In this document: in pieces, positions 45,419 to 57,915 of the stretch
Position numbering within the stretch: the stretch's first letter is position 1
How the letters are laid out: every line of letters starts with the position of its first letter
From: Clitoria ternatea
Lineage: Eukaryota; Streptophyta; Magnoliopsida; Fabales; Fabaceae
Direction of reading: 5' to 3'
NCBI GenBank assembly: GCA_037962975.1
Contig: CM075669.1
Coordinates: 117,568,501 to 117,632,500 of the forward strand
DNA: 64,000 nucleotides
The notes under the pieces: generated by a model
What the model was told of the DNA's origin: nothing
The model's database searches: none
The model's input: only the letters and a program-made list of their open reading frames with translations
Translations under genes and position numbers: made by a program

Positions 45419-48342
45419 ATGGCTGAAATAGAACAAGAAAATGAGAGTTTGAGAGCTGAAGTCAATCAACTGAAAGAGCAAATGGCTGAAATGGCCAAAC
45501 TCCTTGAGAGAAGGGTCACAGAAGGGGATTCTTCAGCAGGAATTGAAGACACTAGACAACGACCGTCCACTCAGGGTCCCACTAGGGGACCAAGTTCAAA
45601 CCCAGCTGCGCCTCCCCTAACCATTCATGTTAGGAAACCAAACACTACTGAAGCCTAGCAACCCATCTTTATAGATGCAGAAGGTAACGTCATACCTTAC
45701 GGATTGCCACCGGGTTATTTCCCACCGCTTCAAGAAGAACCTGATTATCAAGAGGCAATCCTACATACGGCCCAGCCAAGTGTCCCGCCCGTCCGAGACC
45801 CTCAAGCAAATCCAATCCTTGCACAAGTTACGCAACCACAAGCTACCCAGACAACAGCCAGACCCCACATCTCAATGCCTAATGCAAACCAACACATGTC
45901 GACCAACCAGTTAGGGATACCAGTCATCATGCTACTGCGGGTCCAAATACTGCTGCTACTACCCAGGAGGGAAGACTAGAATTCCTGGAAAGGCGATTCC
46001 GAGAAATGGAGAGAACAAACAGGTTTGGAATGGGCAGTGCTGCACAACTCTGTCTGATTCCTGATGTTGTCATTCCCCCCAAATTCAAAATGCCAGAGTT
46101 TGACAAATATCGGGGGCTAACCTGTCCAAAGAACCATCTAACCATGTACTGTCGGAAGATGGCCTCTCATGCTTCTAATGACCCTTTGCTTATTCATTGT
46201 TTCCAGGATAGTTTGACGGGAGCACCTCTTACCTGGTACAACCACCTTGAACGATCTCATATACGCTGTTGGGAAGATCTGGCAGATGCTTTCATGCAAC
46301 AGTACAAGTATAATCTGGATATGGCGCCAGATAGAGTACAGTTGCAAAACATGGCCAAGAAAGATAATGAGACGTTTAAAGAATATGCCCAAAGGTGGCG
46401 AGAAGTAGCAGCACAAGTTGATCCACCTCTATCAGAAAAGGAGGTGATTTCCACATTTATTGATACACTCCAGTCACCTTTCTATGACAAAATGATTGGA
46501 AGCATTTCCTCCCATTTCTCCGACATCGTCACTATCGGAGAAAGAATAGAGAATGGCTTGAGAATGGGGAAGATTACTCGTAGCCCATCTGGGGCTGGGA
46601 CAACAAGAAAACCTTTTTTTGGAGAAGGAAAAAGAAGAGAGGGAGAGACTAACCTGGTCTCTCACAACCAAAGAAGGAACCAGCTCAGACCACCTACTCC
46701 CGTCACCTTTCTGTCAACTTACCATAACACACCACACCCATATGTAGCTACAATTCCAAATCCAAACCCACCACATTTTCGACCACCTGTCATGCGACCA
46801 CTCGCACCACCACAAACACCATATCAACCACCACAAATAAACCCACCAAATCCAAACATAAGGAGACAGAATGATGACCGCACTCAAGTGCAATTTGATC
46901 CAATTCCTATGACCTATACAGAGCTTCTCCCCCATCTTATTGAAAACACCTTAGTGGCACCTTGTCCTTTAAAACCGCTTCAACCACCTTATCCCAGAGG
47001 GTATGACCCAAATGCGCGATGTGATTACCATGCCAGTGTACCGGGACATTCCACCGAAAATTGCCTGGCATTGAAGTTTAAGGTAAGAGATTTAATTAGA
47101 GCTGATTGGATAAGCTTCAAGGAAGGAAGCCCGAATGTGACCACCAATCCTTTGCCTAACCATGGGAGACCAGGCGTTAATGCTGTGGAAAAAGATGAGG
47201 AATGTATTTCCAAAGTTCAGGACATCCAAATGCCGTTGGAAACAATTCATTCCCATATGCTTAAGATGGGATTGATAGAAGGATCATGGGATAAAGAGTG
47301 CAATGACCTCCTGTCCGCAAAGCGAAGAGACTTCCAGAAAACCCTTCAGGGATTTATGGACAGTCACGTCATAGAAGTTTGCCGGCATCATGAAGACAGA
47401 ATAAATATGATACGAGAGCAAGGCCGAGTTCGAGCTCCAAAACCTCTAGTCATATTTTACAATAAAAATGCACCTGTGGCTTCAACTGTCATCACGGTAA
47501 ACACTCCAACCCCATTCCCTTACAAGGATTCACGAGCTGTACCATGGAAGTATGGTACTGATGTGATCGTTACCGGTTCTGAGGCCGTTGAGCCTACTCC
47601 ATTATCCCCTGTCATGAATATTGCCGGAATCGGGGGTGTCACCCGAAGTGGAAGAGTGTATGCTTCCCCAGAACCAAAACTTGACAAAGCCACAGGAAAT
47701 GGAAAGGGAGAATCCTCCGGTGAAGCAAAGAAGGTAGTAACCGAAGAGGAAGCCCAAGAGTTTCTTAGATTCATTCGTCATAGTGACTACCAAGTGTTGG
47801 ACCAACTAAACCACACCCCGGCAAAAATTTCTCTGTTGTCCTTACTAATGAGTTCTGAACCACACCGGAACACGTTGATGAAAGTTTTGAGTGAGGCACA
47901 TGTGAAACATGATTTGCCGGTAGATAAATTCGAGGGCATAGTGGGACACATTATGGCCAACAACTATCTAACTTTTACGGATGATGAGACACCAGCGGAA
48001 GGAAGAGGGCACAACAAAGCCCTTCATATCTCCGTAAAATGTCAAGATCATATCATGGCGAAGGTGCTGGTTGACAATGGATCGTCCTTGAATGTAATGC
48101 CAAAATCTACGTTGGCAAAGTTGCCTTTTGATGGGACCCATATGAGACCCAGTTCCATGGTAGTCCAGGCTTTTGACGGAACTCGCCGAGAAGTCATGGG
48201 AGAAATTGAATTGCCTATACAAGTTGGGCCATGCACCTTTCAAATCCTTTTTCAAGTCATGGATATTACGCCCGCATACAGTTGTTTACTGGGACGGCCG
48301 TGGATCCATTCGGCTGGGGTAGTTCCTTCTACTCTACATTAA
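45419..48342 (+). pseudogene. O gag-protease, interrupted by two stops and a frameshift
   Basis: Gag and aspartic protease of an Ogre-type element. The first part (45419-45658) is a short coiled coil (EQENESLRAEVNQLKEQMAEM) and ends in an in-frame stop at 45656. The same frame continues to about 45900, where a frameshift between about 45883 and 45905 moves reading to the long 778-codon frame (46006-48342). That frame has the retrotransposon gag domain (PLTWYNHLERSHIRCWEDL, FMQQYKYN), a proline-rich linker, an unusual CX2H...H...C cluster (CDYHASVPGHSTENC, near 47019) and a protease with VLVDNGSSLNVMP (about 48064), where the family D-T/S-G is D-N-G. It ends at a stop at 48340 directly before the G-patch part, which lies in the same frame. 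Confidence 0.88.
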
Positions 48343-48345
48343 AAG

Positions 48346-48926
48346 TTGAAGTTCATCATTGACAACAAGTTGGTGATTGTCTCGGGAGAAGAAGACTTGT
48401 TGGTTAGTAAGCCTGCCAACACCCCATACATTGAAGCGAATGAGGAAGCCCTTGAAACCTCATTTAAGGCGTTAGAGGTGGCCAATGCAACGAGCATTAC
48501 AAAGAAATCCTTCCCAAACGTGCCTCTGATGGTTGCAAAGACAGTGTTGAGAGAAGGATACAAGCTGGGAAAGGGGTTAGGACGAGAATTGGAAGGGAGA
48601 ACCCAACCTATATGTCTCCCAGAAAATAGAGATAGGTATGGTCTGGGATACAAGCCTACAGCAGCTGATAGAAAAAGGATGGGAGAAGAAAGAAGGGAGA
48701 GAAAGATCGCTCGCCTTACCGGTCAAAAGTTCGATACTGCTAGAATCCCTGTCTGTGACCTCTATCAAAGCTTCAGAAGTGCCGGGATCATATATCCGGG
48801 TCAGGTGGCTATGGTTGGAGACGGACACAGCCCTAATGTAGAATTAGTGCACGCTTGCTTACCCGGTCAAGAACTGGACAACTGGGAAATCATAGAGTTC
48901 CCCATAACTATCAATCCTCAGCCAAA
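48346..48926 (+). pseudogene. O G-patch region, continuation of gag-pro up to the intron donor
   Basis: It lies in the same frame as gag-pro, separated only by the stop at 48340. It contains a glycine-patch type segment (LREGYKLGKGLGRELEGR, then DRYGLGYKP), a basic helix (DRKRMGEERRERKIARL) and an acidic end. G-patch segments bind RNA or RNA helicases, and one after the protease is a common Ogre/Tat feature. It is coding if read through or spliced; as it stands it lies behind a stop. Confidence 0.82.
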
Positions 48927-49137
48927 GTAATTGTTGTTTTCAAAACTTGTCGATCCTCTTGCTATGCCTAAGGCTTTAGGATCTGTTTTGTAATAAAGGC
49001 AAAAACTTGCTTGTTTATTAAATTAAATGAATGCAGTCTGATTTCATACCTCATCTTTGTTCAAACTCTCTCTTTTAAACCTTCCATTTGCTTGCCTTTC
49101 TTTGTTTTCATTCATTATGATATAACACTAAATGCAG
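48927..49137 (+). other. Candidate 211-bp intron between protease/G-patch and RT in element O
   Basis: The donor is aaa|gtaattg at 48927 and the acceptor is taaatgcag at 49137 after a T-rich tract. Removal leaves the upstream and downstream frames in phase (the split codon has two bases before and one after). The sequence between is AT-rich with stops in the frame. The downstream frame is open from 49138 into pol although the first ATG is at 49253. Ogre elements of pea are known to splice an intron at this place. Splicing is inferred here, not shown. Confidence 0.8.
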
Positions 49138-52100
49138 ATCTGAAAGTGATTCTTCTAAGAGCAATGAAAACTCGGTTCTATTTCATGACTCTAATAATCC
49201 AAATGATTATGCCTATGAGGATAGTGAGGAAGACTTTGAACCTTCACTCGAGTTGACAAAGTTAATGGAACAAGAAGATAAAGAAATTCAACCTCATCAG
49301 GAAAAGATTGAGACCATTAACCTGGGAGATGAAGGAGAAAATAAAGAAGTCAAGATAGGCACCCTCTTGAGCAAACAACGGCAGAGTGAATTGATTAGAC
49401 TACTCCGGGAATTTCGAGACATTTTTGCATGGTCGTATCAAGATATGCCAGGTCTGGATAATAACATTGTGGAACACAAGTTGCCTTTAAAGCCGGAATG
49501 TCCAACGATCAAGCAAAAGTTACGACGAATGAAACCAGAAATGCTTCTTAAGATCAAAGAAGAAGTCAAGAAACAATTTGATGCTGGTTTCTTAGCCGTA
49601 GCTAAGTATCCGCAATGGGTAGCCAATATAGTTCCCGTTCCAAAGAAAGATGGGAGAGTAAGGATGTGTGTGGACTACCGAGACTTGAATCGGGCGAGTC
49701 CTAAGGATGATTTTCCTTTACCTCAGATTGACGTATTGGTTGATAACACAGCTCAGCATTCCATCTTCTCATTTATGGATGGATTTTCGGGATATAATCA
49801 GATCAAGATGGCACCAGAAGATATGGAAAAGACCACGTTCATCACTCTGTGGGGCACCTTTTGTTACAAAGTAATGTCCTTCGGATTAAAGAATGCAGGA
49901 GCCACCTATCAAAGGGCAATGATGACTCTCTTCCATGACATGATGCACAAGGAAATAGAGGTCTATGTGGATGACATAATTGCCAAGTCCAGGTCTGAGG
50001 AGGAGCATATTGCTGACCTGAGAAAACTTTTCGAAAGGTTGAGGAAATTCAAGCTTAGATTGAATCCCGCTAAGTGTACTTTTGGCGCAAGATCCGGCAA
50101 ATTGTTAGGGTTCATTATGAATGAGAAGGGGATAGAAGTTGATCCTGACAAAGTCAAGGCAATTCTGGAAATGCCTCCTCCTCGTACTGAAAAAGAAGTC
50201 CGAGGATTCTTGGGAAGATTGAATTACATCGCCCGATTCATTTCCCAAATGACGGCAACTTGTGAGCCAATTTTCAAATTGCTTCGCAAGAATCAGCCTG
50301 GACAGTGGAATGAGGATTGCCAGATTGCATTTGAAAAAATAAAACAGTACTTATTGGAGCCACCAGTCTTGGTGCCACCCGTTCATGGGAGACCATTAAT
50401 CCTATACCTGACTGTGTTGAATGAATCCATGGGATGTGTATTGGGTCAACATGATGAGACTGGAAGAAAGGAATGCGCCATCTACTACTTGAGCAAGAGA
50501 TTTACCGAATGTGAGATGAGGTATTCTTCTCTTGAAAGAACGTGTTGTGCATTGGCTTGGGCTGCCCGACGCTTACGGCAATACATGCTTAATCATACTA
50601 CTTGGCTGGTGTCTAAGATGGATCCCATCAAGTATATCTTTGAAAAACCCGCTTTGACTGGAAGGATTGCCCGTTGGCAAGTGTTACTGACGGAATATGA
50701 CATAACATATGTCACCCAAAAGGCAATTAAAGGGAGTGCGCTGGTAGATTACTTGGCATACCAACCCATTGAAGCTTATCAACCAATGCAGCATGATTTC
50801 CCAGATGAGGATATCTTGGCTCTTTCCAAAGAAGAAGATGGCCTGGAAACCAGATGGATCATGAGATTCGATGGAGCATCCAATGCACTAGGACATGGAA
50901 TTGGGGTTATCTTAATCTCACCTGATAAGGAATTCATCCCTATTTGCGCTCGGCTGTGTTTTGACTGCACCAATAATATTGCAGAATATGAAGCATGTTC
51001 TCTAGGAATACAAGCGGCTCTAAATGTGGGAATAAAGGTTCTGGAGGTTTATGGAGATTCTGCTTTAGTTATCCATCAACTAAAGGATAAATGGGAGACT
51101 AGAGATAATAAACTAGTTCCCTATCATGCTCATATCAAAGAGATGATCAAAAGGTTCGATGAAGTTACCTTCCATCATGTTCCACGGGAGGACAACCAAA
51201 TGGCAGATGCTTTAGCCACCCTAGCTGCTATGTTCGAGGTCAGCAATGATTATGAAGTGCCTCTCATTGAGGTAAAGAAACAGCAAGAACCTGCCCATTT
51301 CCAGGCCATAGAAGAAGAACCAGATGGCAAGCCCTGGTATCATGACATCAAAAGATACCTCCAATGCCAAGAATACCCTGAAGGTATCACGGACAATGAC
51401 AAACGAACTTTGAGAAGGCTAGCCATGGGATACCTATTGAGTGGTAACGTGCTTTACAAGAGGAATTATGATTCCATTCTCCTCCGGTGTGTTGATACTG
51501 TTGAAGCAAACCAGATCATGAAAGATATCCACGAAGGATCTTTCGGAACTCATACAAATGGGCATGCTATGTCAAGAAAAATACTGAGAGCTGGGTATTA
51601 TTGGATGACTATGGAAGCCGATTGTTTTGCTTATGTACGGAGGTGTCATAAATGTCAGATTTATGCTGATCACATTCATGCTCCTCCCTCATCCCTAAAT
51701 GTCTTGTCAGCACCATGGCCTTTTTCAATGTGGGGTATGGATGTAATTGGGCCCATTGAACCAAAAGCCTCGAATGGTCATCGTTTCATTTTGGTTGCTA
51801 TCGATTATTTCACCAAGTGGGTAGAAGCAGCTTCATACGCCAATGTGACGAAAAATGTTGTGGTCAAATTCGTCAAGCGTGAACTGATATGCCGGTATGG
51901 CCTACCAAACCAAATCATCACGGACAATGGTACAAATTTAAACAACAAAATGATGAAGGAGCTTTGTGAGAGTTTTAAAATCTCCCATCACAACTTCTCT
52001 CCATACCGTCCGAAAATGAATGGAGCGGTTGAGGCGGCCAACAAAAATATAAAGAGGATAGTGCAAAAGATGGTAGTAACCTACAAAGACTGGCATGAAA

Positions 52101-52582
52101 TGCTCCCTTTCGCACTACATGGATACCGAACCTCGATACGAACCTCAACTGGGGCAACCCCATTTTCTTTGGTTTACGGAATGGAAGCTGTACTACCATT
52201 CGAAGTGGAAATTCCATCCCTTAGGGTGATCATGGAGGCTAAATTGCAAGAAGCTGAATGGGTCCAGGCCAAATATGACCAATTGAATCTAATTGACGGG
52301 AAGAGATTAACTGCCCTTTGCCAGGGACAATTGTATCAAAGACGCATGAAGCGGGCATACGAAAAGAAAGTACGTCCCCGACAATTCCAAGAGGGTGATC
52401 TGGTCCTCAAGAAGATTTTGCCAATTCAAAGGGATGTCCGAGGGAAATGGGCACCTAATTATGAGGGACCATATGTTATAAAGAAGGCTTTCTCCGGAGG
52501 AGCCCTCATACTCACCAATATGGATGGAGACGACCTGCCAATGCCTGTCAATACCGATGCAGTGAAAAGATACTTTGCATAA
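49138..52582 (+). CDS. pol: O Pol: reverse transcriptase, double RNase H and integrase, intact
   Basis: This is an open frame of about 1148 codons (ATG-initiated part 49253-52582, 1109 codons; positions below count from that ATG). RT spans residues about 115-320: VPKKDGRVRMCVDYRDL, first catalytic Asp at 176 (FMDGFSG) and the YVDD box at 238-241. A first RNase H (about 375-500) lacks the usual first Asp (LTVLNES). A second, archaeal-type RNase H (about 533-655) has D540, E578, D602 and D652. The integrase has an H-H-C-C finger (H760, H767 or H771, C798, C801) and the DDE triad D830, D891, E927 with 35 residues between the last two. The C-terminus (PRQFQEGDLVLKKILP) is the usual GPY-like tail. 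The double RNase H is a mark of the Tat lineage. No stop or frameshift is present, so the enzymes could be functional. Production would need splicing from the upstream exon. Confidence 0.95.
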
Positions 52583-53411
52583 TAATAAAAAAAAAAAAAG
52601 AGGAAAAGAGATCGCTAGGTTGAAAACCTGAAAAGGCGACCTAGGGAAAAGTTAGATCAGCAAGATGAGCCGAAAACCTAAAAGGGCGGTTCTACAAATT
52701 CGACTCCACAACATAAGGCCTTCAAACCAAAGTCAAAGGAGCTTAAAACGGGTATTAGGTCATTGTCAAATTACGCCCTCAGAAGCAAAATCAAAGGACG
52801 AACACAAAGTCATGATATGGGATCAAGTTTCTCATTGCTCACGGAGGATCATTTGAGGATATATGAGCCTTTTCCTTTTTATTTGCCTTCAATTCTTTAC
52901 ATACTTTGTCACATCGCTGTGTTTAATATTATTTTCATCGCTGTACATATCTAATGTTTATAAATAAAAGTCTCTCTTCATCCTACATGTGCTCATTTTT
53001 TATGAATAAACAAGTTTTCGCCTAAGATTTTTTGAAATTGGAAACAACAGAGCATAAAGTTATGGGGGATGAAATGTACTCTCGCCAAAAGTTGGAAGAT
53101 GTTTCTGTTTCATCCATGAGTTATCTTAAAGAGCCAGTCGCCAAGGAAAATTTACCTGTAATGTCTTTTTATACTAACTCATTCTTTTGTCAGCGGGACG
53201 CCAAATCCATCATCCAAAAGCAGGTATTCGCCAAAGTTTTCTCTCAGCGAGACCTATAGACTGAAGATCTCTCCCAAGGAGTTCCATAAAAATGGGATCA
53301 GTTCCCTCAACCGGGATATTTCTTTGATCAGGCTTAAGAGGACTTGTCTTTCCCCAGTGAGTTCGCCATTACCAAACTAGCATCCATCACACTCCTCTCA
53401 CTAAAAAGCTC
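52583..53411 (+). other. 3' non-coding region of element O, before the arrays
   Basis: It starts with an A run, then the gttgaaaacctgaaaagg / ccgaaaacctaaaagggcg pair that is itself a short imperfect repeat (52619 and 52669). Small frames in it carry no known motif. Confidence 0.6.
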
Positions 53412-53730
53412 AAACTGGGGCATCTCCCCAGATTTCTTTCAAGGGGGCAGTTCCCCAACAACCTTCAGTTATGTCAAACTGGGGCATCTCCCCAGATTTC
53501 TTTCAAGGGGCAGTCCCCCAACAACCTTCAGTTATGTCAAACTGGGGCATCTCCCCAGATTTCTTTCAAGGGGGCAGTCCCCCAACAACCTTCAGTTATG
53601 TCAAACTGGGGCATCTCCCCAGATTTTTTTCAAGGGGGCAGTTCCCCAACAACCTTCAGTTATGTCAAATTGGGGCATCTCCCTAGATTTCTTTTGTTTA
53701 TTCAAAGGGCAGTTAGAAGGACAGTTCCCC
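53412..53730. repeat. 64-bp tandem array in the O 3' region
   Basis: Five units start at 53412, 53476, 53539, 53603 and 53667 (periods 63-64 bp). Each has aactggggcatctccccaga, then a ggggcag(t)tcccc dyad. Units are highly similar, so the array is recent. Confidence 0.92.
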
Positions 53731-53965
53731 GACAACCCTCAGATTATTCTGTCCCAACTCACCTAATACTTTCCCAGTGGTACCATGAAGGTTACCAGGA
53801 GGACTTATCCTTCCCCTGTGGAGTTACACTTCCTAAACAATTCCAACAGGGGCATCACCCCAAGTTTCCCTTTAGACAAAAGGCAACGCCCCAAGAATTC
53901 TTTCAGACTACCCCAAACTAGGGCATTACCCCCAGATTTATTCCCTTTCAATCCAGGGCCTCAGT

Positions 53966-54405
53966 CAGTCAACCGAGAGGCAACACCCTCATCCTTTTAC
54001 TTTTTCAGTCAACCGAGAGGCAACACCCTCATCCTTTTACTTTTCCAGTCAACCGAGAGGCAACACCCTCATCCTTTTACTTTTTCAGTCAACCGAGAGG
54101 CAACACCCTCATCCTTTTACTTTTCCAGTCAACCGAGAGGCAGCACCCTCATCCTTTTACTTTTTCAGTCAACCAAGAGGCAACACCCTCATCCTTTTAC
54201 TTTTCCAGTCAACCGAGAGGCAACACCCTCATCCTTTTACTTTTCCAGACAACCGAGAGGCAACACCCTCATCCTTTACTTTTCCAGTCAATCGAGAGGC
54301 AACACCCTCACCTTTTACTTTTCCGAGAGGCAACACCCTCACCCTCACCTTTTACTTTTCCGAGAGGCAACACCCTCACCCTCACCTTTGCTGTTAACCT
54401 AGAGA
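53966..54405. repeat. 40-bp tandem array in the O 3' region
   Basis: Units of 40 bp start at 53966, 54006, 54046, 54086, 54126, 54166 and 54206, with cagtcaaccgagaggcaaca followed by ccctcatccttttactttt. Further shortened units run to about 54400. The 205-codon frame across it (53785-54402) is only a product of the repeat. Confidence 0.92.
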
Positions 54406-54539
54406 CAACATCCTCATCATTCCTGTTAACCAAGAAGTAACACTTCACTTTCTACTTTTCCAATGGTGTTCACGTCTTTACTCCCTTTCCATTTCAAAAA
54501 AAGGCAAGAAGAAACTTCATGCTTTTTCCTCATAAAAAA

Positions 54540-54557
54540 GAAGTAAAGAGGGGCATC
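54540..54557 (+). other. Polypurine tract of element O
   Basis: The run gaagtaaagaggggcatc lies immediately before the 3' LTR start tgtgaac, the usual Ogre arrangement. Confidence 0.85.
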
Positions 54558-57500
54558 TGTGAACACCTATTTCGTTCCAGTCAATTTTCACCAAGAATGG
54601 GGAATACACAAGGCAAAAAAAAATAAAAATTAATTAATAAAAAAAAGAAGATTAAAAAAAAAAACCTCTGACTCGAAAATGATTATTTCCAAGTGGAAAG
54701 GACTCAGAATGATCATTTCCGAGTGAAGGAGCCTCCAAGCGGACCTCAAGTGTCAAGGAAGAACACAAAGAGGGCTGGACCCGAGTGCAGAAGCCAAATT
54801 CTAACCTCTGAGTGGAAAGAAGACCAGAATCCGAGTGAAAAACAGTGAAATTCCAACCTCTGAGTGGAAAAGAGACAGTTTCCGAGTAACAAACGTCCAA
54901 TTTCCATGTTCTGATCGAAAAAACAGGCAGATTCCGAGTGAAAATGCCAAGCTTCCAAATTCTGAGTAATAAGAAGGCAATTTCCGAGTGTAAATGGCTG
55001 AACTTCTAATTTCCGAGTGTAAAGAAAGACGATGCCGATTGATGAAGACTAAGTTTTTGATTCTGATTGAAGCATGAGGCCGACTCCGAGTGACTTGGAG
55101 AACAAGCATGTGTTTCCGAGCAAATCAAGATTCGGACTTGTGAAAAACTTCTAAGAAAATGCATCGAATACCTGATTGCCGAGTGAAAGCCATTCCTGAG
55201 TAACGAATGAAAGCCAATTACCGATTGGAAAATAAGTAAAAAGGTCGGATTTTCAAGTGGATGAAATGAGGGATGACTGAAAGAAATTCCGAGTAAAAAT
55301 CCACTCGGAACCGAGGGAAGAAGGAGTATTCCGAGTGATGTTCTTCAATCGGTACCAAGTAAAGGCTTTCCATTCATAACCAAGTGAGATATTTCCAAGT
55401 CTGCACCGAGTCATCCCCTTCCATTTTCAGTCGGCTCCGAGCCATCACCCTCCATTCCACTTATTTCTGAGCCATATTTAAATATCACTGAGCTCGTTTT
55501 CACCAAACCCGAGCCACCAATTTTCACCCAAAGCTGGCTCACCATTCTCACCCGGATTCCGAGTCAATTATTACTGAATTCCGAGTCATCATTCTGAGTC
55601 ATTTTTAATCAGTTCTGAGGCAATATTCGATCGATTTTTGAGTGACATTTTCCAGTCGGTTCTGGGTCAATCTCCAATCATATCCGACTCCCAAATGACC
55701 ACTCTCATTCAAGTCCGAACCAATGCTCACTTGGAACCGACTGGCATTTCAGCTAGTTAGCCCTCCTCAAGCCAATTACCGAGCCCATTGCAACCATTTC
55801 AGTCGGTTCCGAGTCATTTTCCACTCGGCTCCGACTGAGTGTCTCATAGCAACCTCATACCGAGTAATTCTCACTCGGAAAGGTGTGTTTTCGCTCGGTT
55901 TACCATTGGAAATGCTTCATTCCACTCGAAACTCACTCCCAATATGGATAAATACCGATTGAGAAGCTGACTCGAGTCATTTCACTTGGAATTATGCCTT
56001 CCTCACTCGGATTTTCATCACTTTCTCTCGGATTGTCATCTTGCTGAGTTGGATGTCCACTATCCAAGTGGATCCTTGAATTACGGAGGGTAGTTGGCAA
56101 TAAGACAAGGTGGGAAATGATAAAGAATTGCCACCAGCCTTCATTTTCCTTAATTGTCAAAGATCCAGGCTGTTACCAACACCACCATGCAAGTTGTTTG
56201 ACAATCTCGTGGGGCGGCTGGCAACAAGACAATGTGGAAATATTAAAAAATCCTCACCAATTGGCAGCCAGGCTGGTCACGGGTCTGTTCAAGCAATCAT
56301 CATGCTCCCCAAATGCTCTATAAATACAGCAAGCGAAGGAAGAAGAAAGGGATCCTGGAAGATTCATTGAAAGAGAAAGAAAAAAGCTTTCTCCCTCATC
56401 CTCACAACCGTCCTCACAGCTCACTCAACACCGCCCCTTCCTGCCTCACAATCGACCTCACAAACTCCTCCACTCGTCCCACACACCGTCCTTAAGACCT
56501 CCTTCCTAGTCTGTCCTCCACTCGCCCCATACACCGCCCAAACCTCCTTCCCAGTCCGTCCTCCACTCGTCCCACACACCGCCCAAACCTCCTTCCCAGT
56601 CCGTCTTCCACTCGCCCCACACACTGCCCAAACCGTCCTCAACACCACCCCCTACACACCGTCCTAAAACACCGTCCTCTCAACACCGCCCCTCTACACC
56701 GTCCTCAACACCGCCCCCCTAAAACACCGTTCTCTCAACACCGCCCCAAGACACCGTCCTCACCTTCCTCACAGCCTTCACCTCACTCCACTTTCCACAT
56801 CGCCCCACACCGTCCTTCTCTCCCTACGCACTATCCTGCTCCACACCACCCCAAACCGTACTCTCCCTCACCTCACCTCATTCTGTCCCCTTCCTCCTCT
56901 TACTCTCCAGCTCCCTCTCTCCACAACACCGTACACCAATAGCCCATCTTTCTCTACGCAGCCCTTACCATACTGCTTCCCCTTTCCTTCCAACCCACAT
57001 ATATACCACACGGCTCTCTCTCTCTTCACCCAAAACCATACAGCCCTCTACTCTCCCCCACACCGTCCCCTTCTCTCCTCATTCAACATCTCACTGCCCT
57101 TGTTTCCTTCTCCAAACACCGTCCCCCTCCACTAAAAAACCACATCATTTCTTAAAAAAATCCCTCTTTTCCTCTCTGTCCAGGACCTCAAGCCCATAAC
57201 ACCATCCAACTCCACTTTCACTACACCGGTCCTACTCTTATCCTTTTTTTATTGCTTGTATTTATTTTTATTTTTTTACTAAATTAATTATTATTCGGTG
57301 ATTTTGTCTTCCTTCTCAATTATCAATTAATCTTTATTGATTGATAAATATTAATAAAATGAGTGCTTCACACATTGTATTTAAATTAGCATAAAAGGTG
57401 TGACTATTGTTATTATCATTATTATTGCAATTTTTATTTCTTTTATTCTTTATTCTTTTTATTTTAAAAAAGGAGGAGCGAGTTTAATTTGGACGAGACG

Positions 57501-57910
57501 TCCTGTTAATCTCATTTTTTTTAAAAAAAGGGTGGAGCGAGTTTAATTTGGACGAGACGTCCTGTTAATCTCATGTAAATATTTCGTGTTTATTTCTGTT
57601 TATTTTTATATATTTTGTCGTCTCGTATATTTTCTTTTCATGGAAAAGTTAAAATAATTTTTGGGTTAATTATAATACGTGCTATTAAATTGAGGTAACC
57701 GTTTTTATAACGGACAGCTGTGAGGTGCTAATACCTTCCTCACCTGTAATTAGACTCCCGGATCTGGAATCTCATTTTTTTGACCAATGCCTTAATTAAA
57801 GGTTTTCCCGGTATTTTATCCTAAAAAATATTGGTGGCGACTCCCTGTTCATCATTTTCAAAAACATCGTTTTGAGGGTCGGCCGTGCCGTCGCGATCCC
57901 GGTCGCGACA
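54558..57910 (+). repeat. 3' LTR of element O
   Basis: It is 3353 bp with the same order of parts as the 5' LTR. About 40 base differences by eye, mainly C/T and G/A, are spread along its length. It is followed by the acgtt duplication. Confidence 0.95.
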
Positions 57911-57915
57911 ACGTT

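Larger units (their letters stand above)
38866..57910 (+). mobile_element. Element O: 19-kb Ogre/Tat-type Ty3/gypsy element
   Basis: It is a 19,045-bp plus-strand insertion with TG...CA ends and perfect duplication acgtt (38861-38865 and 57911-57915). LTRs are 3361 and 3353 bp. Typical Ogre features are all present: very long LTRs, a tggcgactccactgggga primer site, an extra ORF1 before gag, gag-pro followed by a G-patch stretch, an intron before RT, a double RNase H, and tandem arrays before the 3' LTR. By eye the LTRs differ by about 40 substitutions plus small A/T-run indels (about 1.2%), nearly all transitions. Pol and ORF1 are open; gag-pro has two stops and a frameshift. The soybean Ogre-like family (SoyOgre) is the natural comparison. 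Confidence 0.94.

Noticed and set aside
53785..54402. 205-codon plus-strand frame with a repeated NREATPSSFYF word
   Set aside because: The repeat arises from the 40-bp satellite-like array crossing frames; there is no start context or domain.
53412..54405. CRISPR-like appearance of regularly spaced repeats
   Set aside because: The units are head-to-tail tandem repeats without unique spacers, in a plant retroelement.
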